64,000 bases of DNA, taken from Rostratula benghalensis. Its lineage: Eukaryota > Chordata > Aves > Charadriiformes > Rostratulidae. Below are positions 10,847 through 25,057 of the stretch, piece by piece. Location: the NCBI GenBank assembly GCA_013399305.1, contig VXAI01000305.1, positions 523,742 to 587,741 of the forward strand, in the 5' to 3' direction. A program made the translations under genes and the position numbers. The notes beneath the pieces were generated by a model, which was not told where the DNA came from, made no database searches, and worked only from the letters and a program-made list of their open reading frames with translations. Numbering within the stretch: position 1 is the stretch's first letter; the number at the start of each line of letters is the position of its first letter.

Positions 10847-12760
10847 GCGAATCCACAAGTTGGCTGACTGAAATATTAAATTAATGTTTTCAGAAAAATC
10901 AGTATCTAGAGCATCCCATATGGGGTGTTTTTTTTTTCTGTAATCCTGGATGCTCTGCTGACTTTTGTTGCAGATCCATATTTGCATGTTTTGCTCCTGG
11001 CACATCGTTAGCCGATGAAAATAACAACACTGAAAAAGATGTTTCAATTCAAGTCCCTGAAAAACGTTTATCTTGCATATTTTTCCAGCCCACTTGCAAT
11101 TTCTTTATATTAAAAAATAACTAATTTACTCTGTTAAGCTCATTACTTCCATTTGACAGAAATTATTAGGCAAGTAAAACAAATGAGGATAATGTTGTCT
11201 TCGCCGTCACTCGTACCTCTGGGAGCTGTAAACACTCTGAAAGAGGATTTGACCAGAAATTCAGGACAGGCTCCTCACCATGAGCTGGATTTTGTTTTCA
11301 AAAACCCAATGCAGGTCCCACACGGTTTGTTAAATTCCCTTTATGGAGTTTACAGCCCAAGTGCTCCACCAAACATTCTCAGGTGTTGGGATTAGAGCCT
11401 TGGACAGCCGTTCCAGGTTCTCTTGACCTTGGAACTGCACAACAGGATCAGCCCTGCATTCCCAAGGAGTTTATAAAACAAAACCACCATCCCCTCAAAA
11501 CCGACAAGACCCCCTTTCTGTTTAGGTCAAACAGTTTACCCTACAGGAAATCAGCTATCCCACACTGTCGAGAAAAATTGGAATTACTTTCCTTGGTCCA
11601 GTCAATACAACAAGAACAAAAGGGAAAAAACAACAAACAAAAAAACCAAAGTCTCTAAGAAAAGCAAAAATAATACTTCACTAATTCTTCCAGCTAGAAA
11701 AAGTTTATCCAACTCTGTTACTAAAGACCAAGAAATGTGCTGCACATTAAAGACTTTAATTTTAAAATCTTTAATAAAATTATTAAAACAGCATTACATC
11801 TCTTAATTTAAAAATTTGTCAAAAAAATGAAGGACAGGAATATTATATTTCAGAGGCTATGACATTTTAGCTTATCTACACCCTAGAACTAAGTGTTCTA
11901 AATTATTGACCTGATTTTGAAGTCTCAACGAACTGCAATTGGACCCCTGAAATATCCAGCCACGTCTAAGACCAGACACACAGATAACAGAATTACTTCT
12001 TTTTCTCCAATATAGAAACATAACAGTCGAGGTCAACTGTATATTCTAGGAGTCTGGACAAAGTTTTCACTGGATTAAGCCCAACTCTTTATCTTGGTCT
12101 GTGTTTTCAAACTGACTCTTTAAATGAGTTTCATACTTAAAGTTATTACGCGAACTTCACTTCGACGCTCAATCTGTTATGAAATTTTCATTTTCACGCC
12201 ACTAATGACTTTTCTGCCTTACAGCCAAAGCCATAAATATTTAATGTAACCTAATCTATCTCTTCCACCCACTGTCAACCGTATGAGCAAAGTTCTGAAT
12301 GAAGAAATGGAGTAAAAAATAAGATACCTACACAGCTGTTAGTTAGCATGAAGCAACTGGCATAAACTTTTTGTTTTCAGTTACACCCAGTGAGAAAAGT
12401 ACGGCTGCCCTGAATGAAATGTAAAAATATCTTATTGATAATATTGCAAAAGGGAACCTGCAAGCCAATTCAAGCTGAGATTTTCTTTTCCCCCCTCTAT
12501 GACTGCTAAACAGTAAAAAAATCAAACTGTTGCCCTCATCCAAGTGTGTTCTCATGAAGTTCCTTTCATCAAGTGATACTTTTGCAGAGATTAATCTATT
12601 GATGCAAGCTGCATTCTACAGGAGTGGAGATCACGAGCAAGTGGCATTCAGTACCACAAATATAAAACAGAACTACGGCAGGAATGGAGGTTATTTTACT
12701 GTTTACAAGATCTTGTTCTGTAAAGCTAATTCACAAAGGCAATCAACCTCTCTCCCCTGG

Positions 12761-12792
12761 AAAAAAAAAAAAAAACACACAAAAAAAAAAAA
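12761..12792. repeat. A-rich tract
   Basis: A15, CACAC, then A12 on the plus strand, followed by CCAACCCC. No AATAAA lies just upstream. Confidence 0.9.
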
Positions 12793-13245
12793 CCAACCCC
12801 AAAACACAGCTATTATATCTATTATATTAAAGAAGGATAGTTTAAGAATTAAAGACTTCTATGTCAACTGATTTCTTCAATATTTAATGTATTTTTGAAG
12901 CCCATCAGACTTCTTGTTTCACCCTGTATCCAGTACTGGACTTGGACTGCAGCATAAACTCTGGCCACTTGCAATCACAGAGACTGCAATACAAGAAATA
13001 CAAGAGAAAACATAAAGGGCAAAACCAAAAAGCAGAATTCTGTGGAAGTCTGTGGTTTTACTGAGGTCCATTTCCTTTGCTGGTGACCAAACCCATGGCA
13101 GAAGTCAGGGAAGCAGGACACTGACACTTCTGTGCTCCCCAAGCTGCACAACCACAAACCCAGGCCGCATTTGGAAAGGAGGGTTATCCAGTAGGGAAAT
13201 TCCTGCTCCCACCACCCCAGGCAAAAGATTTCCTCTCAGTAAATG

Positions 13246-13260
13246 ACACACACACACACA
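13246..13260. repeat. (AC)n microsatellite
   Basis: ACACACACACACACA, seven and a half units. Confidence 0.9.
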
Positions 13261-13807
13261 GAGGCCATGCCCAGATCGAGTTTTTCTTTCCCAAAAACCC
13301 TAACTAAAGTTTTTTCTTTCCCAAACCTCTGAGAAATGGTAGGGACACAAGACTTGACGAGGTCTCAGAATTGAAGTCCAGTCTCTGCCATCACACAAAG
13401 CCAGAGTTTCTACCATAAATGGATGAAATTTGCCTATTTGTACTGTACTGTGTCAGTACTACAGTTATGGAAGGGTTGGGGTGGGTTATCTCCATTCCTT
13501 CTGTACGACAGGTGATCATTTAAAAAATTCATTTCTAATTCATTCATAAACAGATTTTCCCCAACATTACTTTACTAAAGTTGGTCCTTTTCCGCTCCTT
13601 ACCCTTTCTCATTTCCCTAGTACTTTTATGTACTTGCATATTTACATCCCTGGAGCCTTCATTTTGATGGCAGGGAAGGGGCTATTTTTCCACAGCTTCT
13701 GATTACACAGCAGCTCCTTACTCATATAATCTGATTTCAATGTGTTTTTTTTCTTAAAACTAGTGGACCATACTTATATACAAAAATCCACATGAGATCT
13801 TACTGCT

Positions 13808-14295
13808 ATCATAGACTCATAAAATTGTCCAGGTCGGAAGGGACCTTTCAGATCATTGAGTCTAACCATCAACCCAACTCTGATTAAAACCATCAGTAAA
13901 CACTCTAAGCTTTATGTCAACCCATCTTTTGAATACCTCCAGGGATGGTGCCTCAACCTGGGCACCCCATTCCAATGCTTCATAACCCTTTCAGGGTAAA
14001 TATTGTTCCTAATATCCAATTTGAACCTCCCCTGGTGCTACTTGAGGCCATTTCCTCTTGTCCCATCGCCTGTTCCTTGGGAAAAGGGACCGACCCCCCA
14101 GGCTACACCCTCCTTTTCAGGGAATTGTGGAGAGTGAGAAGGTCTCCCCTCAGCCTCCTTTTCTCCAGACTGAACGCCCTCAGCTCCATGAGAAAATCCT
14201 CCAGACCCCTCACCAGCTTTGCCACTCTTGTCTGGACACATTCCAGCACCTCAATGTCTTTTTTTGTGGTAAGGGGCCTGAAACTTCTACAATAA
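13808..14295 (-). mobile_element. CR1 fragment, about 490 bp
   Basis: The tail is at 13808 (TCATAGACTCATAAAATTGTC), followed by GGGATGGTGCCTCAACC and, further in, sequence encoding [24 protein letters not shown] on the minus strand. A small deletion removed the ACTTCC block after CTCAACC, breaking the LPREVV motif. One of the longer copies here. Confidence 0.93.
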
Positions 14296-14591
14296 ATTAA
14301 GTACTTATCATTCCTAGAGTAAGCAACCCTCCAAACATACTTATCTTTATCCAATTGCAGGATGTTTGTGGCACACAACTGAGCAGAAGTGAACTGACAC
14401 AATAGTCCTTCTTCTTTTGCCCAACTACTAAACTATAAGCTTAGGTAAAAAAAAAACAAAAGAATTTATTGGTTCCTAGCTATGTAAACTTGTATTTTAC
14501 CCAATTAGACTGCAGTCTATTTCTAGCACCGAGACCCTCAACTTCATCCAAGTTCATTATAGGATTCCAGTTTTTACTGTAGTGACAATAG

Positions 14592-15003
14592 ACCACAGAA
14601 TGCTAAGGGGTTGGAAGGGACCCCTGGAGATCATCCAGTCCAACCCCCACCCACAGCAGGGTCACCCACAGCAGGTCCCACAGGAACATCTCCAGGTGGG
14701 GTTTGAATGTCTCCAGAGATGGAGACTCCACCACCTCTCTGGGCAGCCTCTGCCAGGGCTCTGACACCCTCACAGCAAAGAAGTTCCTCCTCATGTTGAG
14801 ATGGAGCTCCCTGTGTTCCAGTTTGTGCCCCTTCCCTCCTGTCCTGTCCCTGGGCACCACTGAAAAAAGCCTGGCCCCAACCTCCTGACAGCCCCCTTGA
14901 AGTATTTCTAGGTGTTGATCGGATACCCCCTCATCAGCCTTCTCTTCTCCAGACTAAAAAGACCCAAGTCCCTCAGCCTTTCCTCATCAGAGAGATGTGT
15001 CAG
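14592..15003 (-). mobile_element. CR1 fragment, about 410 bp, well preserved
   Basis: The minus frame reads [41 protein letters not shown] and [20 protein letters not shown] with an intact tail, and an 85-codon stretch is open. Relatively young-looking compared with the other copies; same subfamily as 47425-47939. Confidence 0.94.
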
Positions 15004-17452
15004 CCAGTAGAAAGACAGTCAACCAATTCTGCTAACAACTACCAGAAAGGGTCCTGCAGAAAGTCACTGCAGGCATGGGTTTCTATCACCGAAGACTAAG
15101 TGTTTGACATTGTACTTTGTCTTGATCAAGACAAGGAACACGCTCTCAAACGTCCTCTTTTGTGGTTGGTTAAAATAAAAGAAATTTTAAAAGCCACAGG
15201 AATAAAGCCCACATGTAACACATTATTTTCAGGGTTCATATCTGCTATGAATTCAGGGAAACACCAGAAATTAGGGGGTTTGTTGGCTGCATAGTTTCCT
15301 ATCCATCGTAAAAACAGTATTGCAACCACTCACGAAAAACCAGAGGTTTACGCAGCTTTCTCTGAAGAGTGTATAATTTTTCAAGATACATCTACTTATT
15401 CTAGTGGTCTAGTTTCCAACAGCCAAACATTTTTCAAAGCTTTTCTTACTTATTTGATACAAGTGATTACTGTTTGCATCTTAAAACAGCTGTTTTCAAG
15501 ACTTCTTTCTCACCCCCCGCCCCACAAAAATGGAAATATGAAATACTTATCTGAATTTCCTAGCTCTTACCAGGGTTTTAAATTCTTTTCTGTGCTGCTA
15601 CTTGTCAGATTAAGTTTGTCGGCTTCTCCAGGAACAGAAACAAAACTATTAAGACAGGGGTTTTTTTCCCCCTTTACTGTGGGATTTTCCTTCGGGATAG
15701 GTCATTTCAGAGGGTATAAATGGTTTTAATTAAGCAAACTGCAGAATATTACTACTGTAATGGACGACTAATAAATCTGAACAATGGGAGAATAAAGCTA
15801 TGAACTGTTTGAAATTTAAAAAGCACATATTGGGGGGGTTTCAAGTCTTTTCACAGGGAGACTAACTCTAAAATGAAACGTGCCAACCTCTGATGACTCG
15901 TTTCTCCTGATGACCAAGGAGGAGGCCTGGAGCCAACAAATGCTGTAGAGGTGTAATATTTAAATTTATCCCACCTGAGTAAGTAATTATGTAGAAAACT
16001 TCAAATTAATTGACACAGGCAATCACAGAGGTGAGACAAATGCTCACAGTAAAAGGGGATTATTGCAGAAGCTATTTAATACCAAACTGGAAATACCAAT
16101 ACAAATCCTGTAGTATTTAGTGAGAGTGGTCATCGATAACAGCAAAAAGAGAAAATGTAACTATAAAAATCCATCCAAATTTCCCTCTCTTTTCAGTCTT
16201 TATCAACTCCCAAAGGTGATATGGATGTAAAATACAGGACAGCATGTGTTTTTAGTACAAAGAGAGTGAAAGCTCTTTAGATCTTCCAAGTTTCTTGACT
16301 AGTGCTAGAATCCAAAGTTGATATAATACCCAGCTTTAAAGATGAACAAAGACTGCCGGTAATCAAACACGTCATAAAAGCAATCACAACACCATTCGTT
16401 AGGGAATGTGATGACTTTTGAAGCTGCTCCTATAAATTCCTTTCAGCACATTTTAGGTTAAGCCATCGGCTTCTCAAATGAGGCTACTGATGGAAATTAC
16501 CGATTCCTAAGACGACAATCCGGAGAGACAACAAACAACTTCTACAACTAATGAATGCCTGCAAATATATGAACTGATAAGGAAAGATGTCTGACAGACT
16601 ACACTGACCCACAGACAGTAACACCACACTTCTAAACCTCTACATAATCCTACGTGTTTCCCTCTAGCAGCTCAAAACTCCACACCAAAATGGAAATAGT
16701 TCAGACCTTCCTACTCAGAGCTGAGTCAGAGACCTTCTGTCACATAAACAGCTGTAGGAGATTCTTTATGACTTCTGCAAAGATGGTAACATCCACATTT
16801 AATCACTTAATCCCGTCGGGCTTATTTATATGAGAAATCCTTTTCTTAGCATTCTGAATTAGGCAGTGATTAAATACATAAAGATTAGGGGATTTTTGCC
16901 TCAAAGGAAATTTTGGTTTAACAACGGAGGGTTCCTCTGAAGGAAAGTTGTTAAAATGGTTTTGGAAATGCAACATGAGTGATTCGGTATTCAATAACAT
17001 TGAATTGCTTCCTCCGAATTACTTAGCAGGTTCCTTGCTCATCTGAAGCATTCTCAATGCATTCTGGAGATAAATAGCTTATCTGAATAGCATTCTGAAT
17101 AAATAGGAGCAATTTGCTGACTCAACTCAGCAATATATGGTGATATAAGTGCTACTTTCAGAGACATTTTCTCTCCTTTCACTTCTGCCCTTTGAAACCA
17201 AGTACAGCGAAACCCCCTCAATATATTTATCAGTGTATAATTGCATGAATCCCATCAACATCAGCATATATTGTGGTTGACTCAGGCACATGTGGCATAC
17301 TCTTGGATGTACAATTGATCCTGACACCTACAGCCTACACAAGAACATTCAATGTTAGCTTTCCATATTCCATATTTCTTATTCTCAGCCAAACGGCATC
17401 CCCAAATGTAAGGTTCACCCATACAATCTCAGCAACAGAGGAAGAAATTAGG
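15004..17452. other. Intron 9 stretch without recognised features
   Basis: AT-rich, no repeat tail, no coding motif recognised on either strand. Confidence 0.6.
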
Positions 17453-17890
17453 TCATAGAATGGTTAGAGTTGGAAGGAACCTTAAAGATCATCAAGTTCC
17501 AAACCCCCTGCCCTGGGCAGGGACACCTCCCACCAGACCAGGTTGCTCCAAGCCCCATCCAACCTGGCCTTGAACCCCTCCAGGGATGTGGCAGCCACAG
17601 CTTCTCTGGGCAACCTGTTCCATGGCCTCACCACCCTCACACCAAAGAAGTTCTTTCTGGTATCTCATCTAAATCTCTCCTCTTTAAAGCCATTACCCCT
17701 TGTCCTGTCACTCCACTCCCTGACAAAGAATCCCTCTCTCCAGCTCTCCTGTAGCTCCATTCAGGTACTGGAAGGCTGCTCTAAGGTCTCCCTGGAGACT
17801 TCTCTTCTCCAGGCTGAACAAGCCCAGCTCCTCAGCTGATCTTCATTGGAAAGGTGCTCCATCCTTCTGATCATCATCATCCTTCTGGTC
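17453..17890 (-). mobile_element. CR1 fragment, about 440 bp
   Basis: Starts with the tail ATAGAATGGTTAGAGTTGG and continues through CCCCCTGCCCTGGGCAGGG and CACCACCCTCACACCAAAG to the region coding for the FSLEK and RLREL blocks near 17810-17850. It ends in a short ATC/CTT-rich stretch. Sense to BCKDHB. Confidence 0.93.
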
Positions 17891-18937
17891 ATAACAAGCT
17901 ACAGCGTGTTATGCTGTACGTGCCCAGAACATCCTGAGGCACGTTGGTCCAGTTTCTTACTAAGATGACCCTCAAGCCTTGCACCCCCTGTGCTCCTGAA
18001 AGGAGCACCCTTCTCCAATCTAGCCTTTGTGAAGATTTTTCTTTAGTTTGAAGTTCCCATTGGTAGCAACATATAGATGCAACGATGACTTGTATTACTC
18101 AATGTTTTGTCTGTCAATCTCTTGCAGGGAAAAATCCATGATCACTATGGTTTTGTAGACAACAATAGTATTTGGTTGTGTAGGGGATACGTTTCTCATA
18201 ACAAAAAAAAAAAAAAAAACCCAAACAAACAAAAAAAGAAACAGTGTTTTTGTAGGGTTTTCTTACCCTACGCAAAGATTTAAATGCAATGCTACCATGT
18301 TTTCTACCTGAAGTCAGAAATGCTCCTAACTTCTGGGGAGGAGAACTGACAGCACATGATCTCAGCACCACACTGGGGACACGATGAGCAAGCGATGTGC
18401 GAGACGTTGGAGTAGAGGGAAAAACTCCAATCTCTTCCCTTCTTAAACAAACCCCATCCCCAGATCTGCTACCAGGGGGGGGTTGTTGACTCTGGCCACC
18501 CCATCAAGGATTTTTCTTTCCCTAACTTGCGGCAGAAGCAGAGTGAGTCAGAGACACAGCGTGAGTGAGGAACCTCCTGAACGTTAACCTCATCCTCATT
18601 CTTCCACAGTGAATTTAAAACCAGGGCTATAATGGCAAATAATGTAAAATTAAACACAGATTTAAGCTACGCTCACTCAGTCTTACTATCAGAGTGCCCC
18701 AGAGATGCTTTTTCTTTTTCCAGTCTATAAGGTGTTCCCTACAGAAAGACTCATTTATGAAGCCCCATTAACTGGCTACAGAGAGGGGTAAAATTGGAGA
18801 GAGGAGCTTTCTCCTTGTGGCAACCCAAAAGCCACAGTGCCACTGGAGATCAAAGAAGGGAGCCCCATGGTCAGGGTGATCATCCCAGGGATGGCAGAAT
18901 AAGTGTTATGAATATAGAATAAGGGATTGGAGATAGA

Positions 18938-19326
18938 GAAGTCTGATGAGGAGAGGCTGAGGAAGCTGGGGGTGTTCAGCCTGGAGGAGGCTGAGGGGAG
19001 ACCTTCTCACTCCTCACAACTCCCTGAAAGGAGGGGATAGCCAGGGGGGGTCGGTCTCTTCTCCCAAGTCACAGGTGATGGGAAGGAAATGGCCTCAAGT
19101 TGCACCAGGGGAGGTTTAAGATGGATATTAGGAAAAAGTTGTACCTTGAAAGTGTTATCAAGCCATGGAATGGGCTGCCCAGGGAAAGGGTTGAGGCACC
19201 ATCCTCGGAGGGATTCAAAAGCCCGGCTGACACGGTGCTTAGAGACATGGTTTAGTGATGGTAGGGTTGATGGTTGGACATGGTCTGAACAGTCCCTTCC
19301 AACCTGGACAATTCTATGATTCTATG
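18938..19326 (+). mobile_element. CR1 fragment, about 390 bp
   Basis: Runs from TCTGATGAGGAGAGGCTGAG through GGCCTCAAGTTGCACCAGGG to the tail ATTCTATGATTCTATG. It is antisense to BCKDHB and related to the copies at 7016 and 13808 by its ATGGTTTAGTGATGG 3' region. Confidence 0.94.
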
Positions 19327-21885
19327 GCAGCTCCTGAACCCCAGTTCCTCCTTACACGTAGATTCTATCCAATGGCTGCAAATGCAACACAGAGAAACAG
19401 CCCAGGGAAAAAAGCTCCAAACCTTCAACAAAGATCACATAGTTTGCTAGAAATTCCACCTGGAAAGACAGAACTACTCCCTGATAAACCACCTTGTAGA
19501 ACTGCAAGAAGACTTGGCCCTGGGATTTCCTGACAGAACCTTTTTTTATCAAATTAATCCACAGCACGTCCTAAAATAGAGGCATTTTGTCTTGTTTGTG
19601 CTGAAACCATTGGATGTAATGAGCTTTCTGCCTGAAAGTAATAAGGTTTGGGGGGATTAAATACTACCAGCCCCCAAAAGAGTGAAATTGGGTGGCCGTT
19701 CCTCCTCCAGGTACCCAGTGATTTTCATCCGTTGCCTTTATCCCGATACAATTTGGGTGACCTTGACCTTACCTTGGATCTCATTCAACTAGAAGTAGCC
19801 GAACAGCTTTTACCGTTCACCTTAAAGAAAAAAAAATATTGAAACTGCAGGCTGGGCAAAGCCACGGATAACGCTATATTCCTAACTCCAGTATTTCCTA
19901 AATCAAATGCGATGCTTTTCTCTAGAATAACACCAGTCAACGCGAGCCACCCGAGGGGCCTGCCAGGATTTAATTACCGAAACTTGGGCTCACAGATAAC
20001 TTCTTTTTTTTTTTTTTCCCTGTGACAATGCTGAACAGTAGAAGTTTGACTGCGTTCAGAGCAGTGGCCAATCTTAAAATACTTTAGGGTTCATCCGCTT
20101 CAGCTGTCCAACAAAAGCACGGAGCTTTCACATTATAACGCAAGGATTTAAGGAGCGGGTTTTTCTGCTGGGGTTATTTTTTTTTCCCCCTCAAGTTTTT
20201 GCAGAAACACCACGTGAGTTGTCTTTGGCCTCACAAACCCCAAAAAGCTGTTTCTTGTAGGCTTTTTTGGATTTCACCGTTACCAGTATTTCTGCCTCCC
20301 TGACAGAACATCTTAGGTCTGAGGTCTCATGATTCCAGGCAATTATATTACAAAAACTGAATATTAAAACAACTCATTTACACGTATGTTTATATTGCTC
20401 CAAAGCTTTTATACACTGAGATCAGATTTTGAAGCATGTGGAACCGGACGTGTGTTCCAGCTTCAGCGAACAGACGATTCACATTTAGTAAATTGCTTCA
20501 AAATAAGATGACTGCACTTCATTTTACAGTCTGTATATTTTTACAATGATAATATTATACACTAATGTCTTTTTTTTTTTTTCACTGAATTAATTACATA
20601 ATTTGGCCAAAGTACAAATGTAGCCCCCATGAAGTTTCCATTGGATTACTCAAAACTGTTCTTGACCATAAAACCTATGGACGGCTGGAGAAAGGGAATT
20701 TTTTACTTTAGATGTAAACAAAAAAAAATGTTTTTAAAAAATAACACATACAAAGTTGCAGATAAAATACTATAATTAATATAATCACTTTTATGTACGG
20801 AAAACGTAGGTTTAGAGTTTACAATGGACTGACCAGTGGGGTTTTTTTTCTGACTAGCTAATGCTGTTAATATATCTTCTGATCTTTAGAATTGAATTTA
20901 ATAATCTGCTTAGAAGAGATAAACAATAAACACTTAAACTTAGTCTAGAAAGAATACATTTAAAATTACATTCCTATGTTTAAGTTTTATATTTATACTC
21001 CATAATCGGTGGTAAGAAATAGAATGAAACAGGCACGAGAACGGCTTTCAGATTTTAAAGCCGTGGTGCTACCACACACCAGATCACATGGAAGCAATTA
21101 ACTCAAACCACAATCACCTTATGCTGTGTCTATAGAAAATAAAGCTTTAAAAATACTTATTTGAAATAGCAATGTTTTGCAAACAGTCTTCTTTTATACA
21201 TAAAGAGAATTAGAGGTAATTTATTATCTTTTCAGGATCAAGCTACACAAAGAAATAGACTGAGGTAATAATAAAAACATTCTCTGGATTGTGTCAGAAT
21301 TGATATTAGTATTTATATAGAAAGACACCTTAAATACTTGCATTAATCACCATTCTGAATTCTTTCTACTATGTAAACAAAGGGGCTGGCTCAAAATTGT
21401 CCAAAAAATTTCCCACTGCTGGGAATCGCTTTCCGTCTTCACTTAAACCTCTCGCACCTCAGTGAGAGACGACAGCAATAAACACCACAAAGGGTTAGGT
21501 CTGAATATTATTTTTTTTTTGTGAAAGAAACAGTACAAAACATGCTAAACCATCTTATTTTTCCTTATTTTACTGATCAAACATATCACAGCTTATTAAA
21601 CTGTGGATTTCAAGCAAGAAACATTTCATTTGGAAAAAAAAAAACCCCAACAAAAAAAAAACCCACCCTCCAGTTTGGGTCTTGTGTCCCCAAGAAAGAC
21701 TTTCATGGGTGCTTTGGCCATACAAGAAGAGAGCCATCCACACTGTCAAATATGGTTATTTCTGCAATATTTGGTCAAAAACTGTAAAAGTTAACACAAC
21801 TGATTTTGCTTTATACTTCTTGTAGTTCAATTGATTCGAATACAGCAACTGATCATAATAGATCTTTAACTTCTAAACACTCAAA
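19327..21885. other. Intron 9 stretch with T and A runs
   Basis: T runs near 20003-20017 and 20570-20581 and an A/C-rich run near 21638-21665; otherwise nothing recognised. Confidence 0.6.
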
Positions 21886-22203
21886 GAGTGGATGTCAGGA
21901 GGATGGGGCCAGGCTCTTTTCAGTGATGCCCAATGACAGGACAAGAGGAAATGGGCACAAACTGGAATGTAAGAAGTTCCGAAGTTCCATCTGAACACGA
22001 GGAGGAACTTCATTCCTGTGAGGGTGGGAGAGCCCTGGCAGAGGCTGCCCAGAGAGGTGGTGGAGTCTCCATCTCTGGAGACATTCCAAACCCACCTGGA
22101 GATGTTCCTGTGGGACCTGCTCTGGGTGCTGTTCTGGCAGGGGGTTGAACTGGATGATTTCCAGAGGTTCCTTCCAACCCCATAGCATTCTGTGATTCTA
22201 TGA
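21886..22203 (+). mobile_element. CR1 fragment, about 320 bp
   Basis: Begins GGATGTCAGGAGGATGGGGC and ends CATTCTGTGATTCTATGAT, with [26 protein letters not shown] and similar frames readable. It carries a short duplication, AAGTTCCGAAGTTCC, near 21975. Antisense to BCKDHB. Confidence 0.94.
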
Positions 22204-24868
22204 TCTGCTCTGACTGCTGGTGTGGAAGAGATCCCCTGAGAAAATCAATGGTAGCATGTTCCGCTCACCACAAGCCACCTTCAGATCTGCACACCCTCTT
22301 CCATGTTTATTTCTGAATTCATAATTCAAATCCTGAAGGCAAACATGAATTTTCCAGGCAAGCCACTTCCCAACCTGAAACTTCCACCTTGCTCAGGACA
22401 AATTTGGAGAAGACAACACACCACCAGCAGAGCTGGCAAAGCTCCCCAGGTGGGGATCCCCCATTTTGCTTGAGGGGACGTCTCCCACTTCTCTGAGGGC
22501 ACAGACCCTTCCCCTCCACCAAGCAGCGGAACGATTCAGTCCCTCAAATTGCAAGGGCAAGCACCACACCCCCAGTTTGGCAGGTTTAAGATACCTAAAA
22601 GCAGGTTTTGTTACTCAGAAGCCAGCAAATAGACTTTGTTTTACTGCATTACCCAGAGGGAAGCGGCAGGAACCACAGCTGAGTATTACCTGAAAGAATT
22701 TCCAGATGCATTTTGGATGGTAAAATATTTAATTTAAAACTGTTTGGCTAACAAAATGTCTGAAATCAGTCCATTAGAGTGGGCAGTTTCTAACCTCAGT
22801 TGGTTATTTCAGAGCCAGGGTCTGGTTTTAGCTAATTGTCTGAAACCTCCTCCCCATTTCAGGGAGAAGACTTCCCCCCTGCCCCAGGCCAGGGACCAGG
22901 CATTCCCCGGGGGGAACTGTGCGTGACCAAGTCTTCTGCTCTGCCAATGAAACCAAAAATTAAATCCCCCAAATTGGCCATACCAATTTTAAGTTATTCA
23001 AGCCACAAAGAACATACAGAGAATCCCATACAGAGCGCACACAACCACCATGAGCCCTGGTCATCCCAACGGCCGCTCACACAGTGAAGCGATAATTTTT
23101 GTTTTTCATACGGGGCAATAAATCAAGTCATACCGCTCGATGTCACTGTAGAGCGTGTCTTAAATCACGAGAGCCACTGAGGGACAGCTACAAAACCCAT
23201 CCAGCAAAAGAACTGCAAAGAACCAGGACTAAAAACCCCTACGTGCCAAGAAGCGTTACAGCCTAAAAGTATGTTTATACTTTCCTTTTGTGGGATTGCA
23301 ATGTTCCACAGTTTATACCCCTGTAACACACTTGACTATCAGCAACCTTATCTGCACGGCAGTGTCTTTAACTAATTTGGTTTATATTGAAGAGGAAATC
23401 TTTTCCCACTTCCCCAGAGCCAGACACCAGCACCCCCAGCGCCCAGAGGAAATCACTGACTCTCCCCTGGATTAAGGGCTCTGGCCTCGCTCAGGCTAAA
23501 ACATCAAGACCCACGTTTTGCAGCTGAAAAAAAAAGCCTGGTTTCCAACTCTCTTGCGATGAATATTTAGTGCTCCCGAGCCGAGAAGAACTTTCAGCCT
23601 TCCAGGGTGAAGGCTCACAGAAGAAACATGAGTAATGGGGTCACTCACCGTTTCCCGGCTGCGGAATCGAAACCATCAGCAGTTCCAAGCGGCTCCAACA
23701 TTTTTTTTTTTTTTCTCTGCTAAGGCTGCATCAGCTTTTCCAGAGGCTACAGTACGTGATCAAATCAAAGCACCAACGGCACTTCGCAGAGCAAATTAGT
23801 GCACACATCTTGATTTTCAAGAATTCAGATGTAAAAGATTACCCTTAGGTCCATTAAGTACCACTCCCTTGCACTATGTGGATGTGCCAAATTTTACATT
23901 TTGGACCTTATGAAACAGAGCAAAAAATTAAGAACAGCCTTTAGAGTTTTAATCAAGTATGTCTTAGTCTTACCCTCCAGAAAGCATGTTTCTCAATGAA
24001 GAAAAAAAATTTTGAAATTCCAGAAAAATGTTAACATAATTAAACAACTGCCAGCATATGAAACAACTCTCCCCAGAAAATATTTGTGAAAAAGCCTGAC
24101 TGACATGAAAGAATACCTTTCAAAAACAGAACACGTTTTCCTGAGGCAGTCCTCTGCCATTTTTAAAATAAAATCTCACCCTGTTTTTACGTACATCATC
24201 CTCTGGGACTACACAACCACCAAAGTCAAGGGTAGCGCCAGTGTTAAATCACAGCTTCAATCACACCGATTTATTTCGCTGTGCTTCATATACGCTTGTC
24301 CTCCAGAATAAATGTCATCTCTTCTTCTCAAGACTGTCACCGTGATTGTGTGTCTCCTCCTTCTCCCTTTGTGATGAATTCTGAACTTTGCGGACACTCC
24401 TGAGCTCCCCTGAACTCACTTCTCCCTTTGAACTCCACTCTCAACTCCAATACTATTCCCTACCCCCACCCCGTAACATTAGAGAGATAATTAGAATTAA
24501 AGTAATTGCTTTTCACAGAAACTCAGATTACTAAGTCACTGTGTCAGGATAGCTGAAAACTCAGGCATCTGGCAAATGTACCAGACTGGCAGAGCTCATG
24601 TTGTTAATGTGTTTCTTACTAATATTTAAAGATTTTAAGCAGTAACTTCTGATTTTCATTTGTGAAGTGTCGTTTTGTCTACAGCTTTACACTAAAACTT
24701 TTTACAGATCTATTTCCCCTTCCTGCATTGTAATTCCTGAGAGAATTATTATTCGAATCATGTTCAAAAGCTTTTAATCCCCACATTTCTCAGCTGCATT
24801 GTATAAAATGTTACTGCATATTCTTCACGAATGATTCCAAAGCTGTCATTCAGCGAGCAAGCAATATT

Positions 24869-24891
24869 TGAAAGGGTATGCTACCCTTTCA
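24869..24891. repeat. Perfect hairpin, 10-bp arms, 3-base loop
   Basis: TGAAAGGGTA and TACCCTTTCA flank TGC. Too short for a microRNA precursor. Confidence 0.9.
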
Positions 24892-24973
24892 GTGAGAATA
24901 ATTGAAGGTTGGGATTTGAAAACTTAGTTTGATTTCACACATATACATGCAGAATATTCAGTGGGAATATCAG

Positions 24974-25057
24974 AAATATATATATTTTTATATATACGTA
25001 TCAAAGATGTATTTGACATATAGTTGATATATATATTTTTGATATATATATTTGATC
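24974..25057. repeat. AT-rich low-complexity region with (TA)n runs
   Basis: Several short TATATATAT runs joined by TTTTT and GATA-type steps over about 85 bases. Confidence 0.85.

Larger units (their letters stand above)
10847..13807. other. Intron 9 stretch, A-rich tracts only
   Basis: Holds the A-rich tract at 12761 and the AC microsatellite at 13246. The open frames here (up to 113 codons) look like chance. Confidence 0.6.

Noticed and set aside
23643..23700. Perfect GTGAGT donor on the minus strand after a GC-richer stretch, suggesting a hidden exon
   Set aside because: No convincing acceptor or start upstream and the preceding frame is uninformative; a GTGAGT is expected by chance many times in 64 kb.
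24869..24891. Hairpin as a microRNA precursor
   Set aside because: Stem of 10 bp and loop of 3 bases is far too short.
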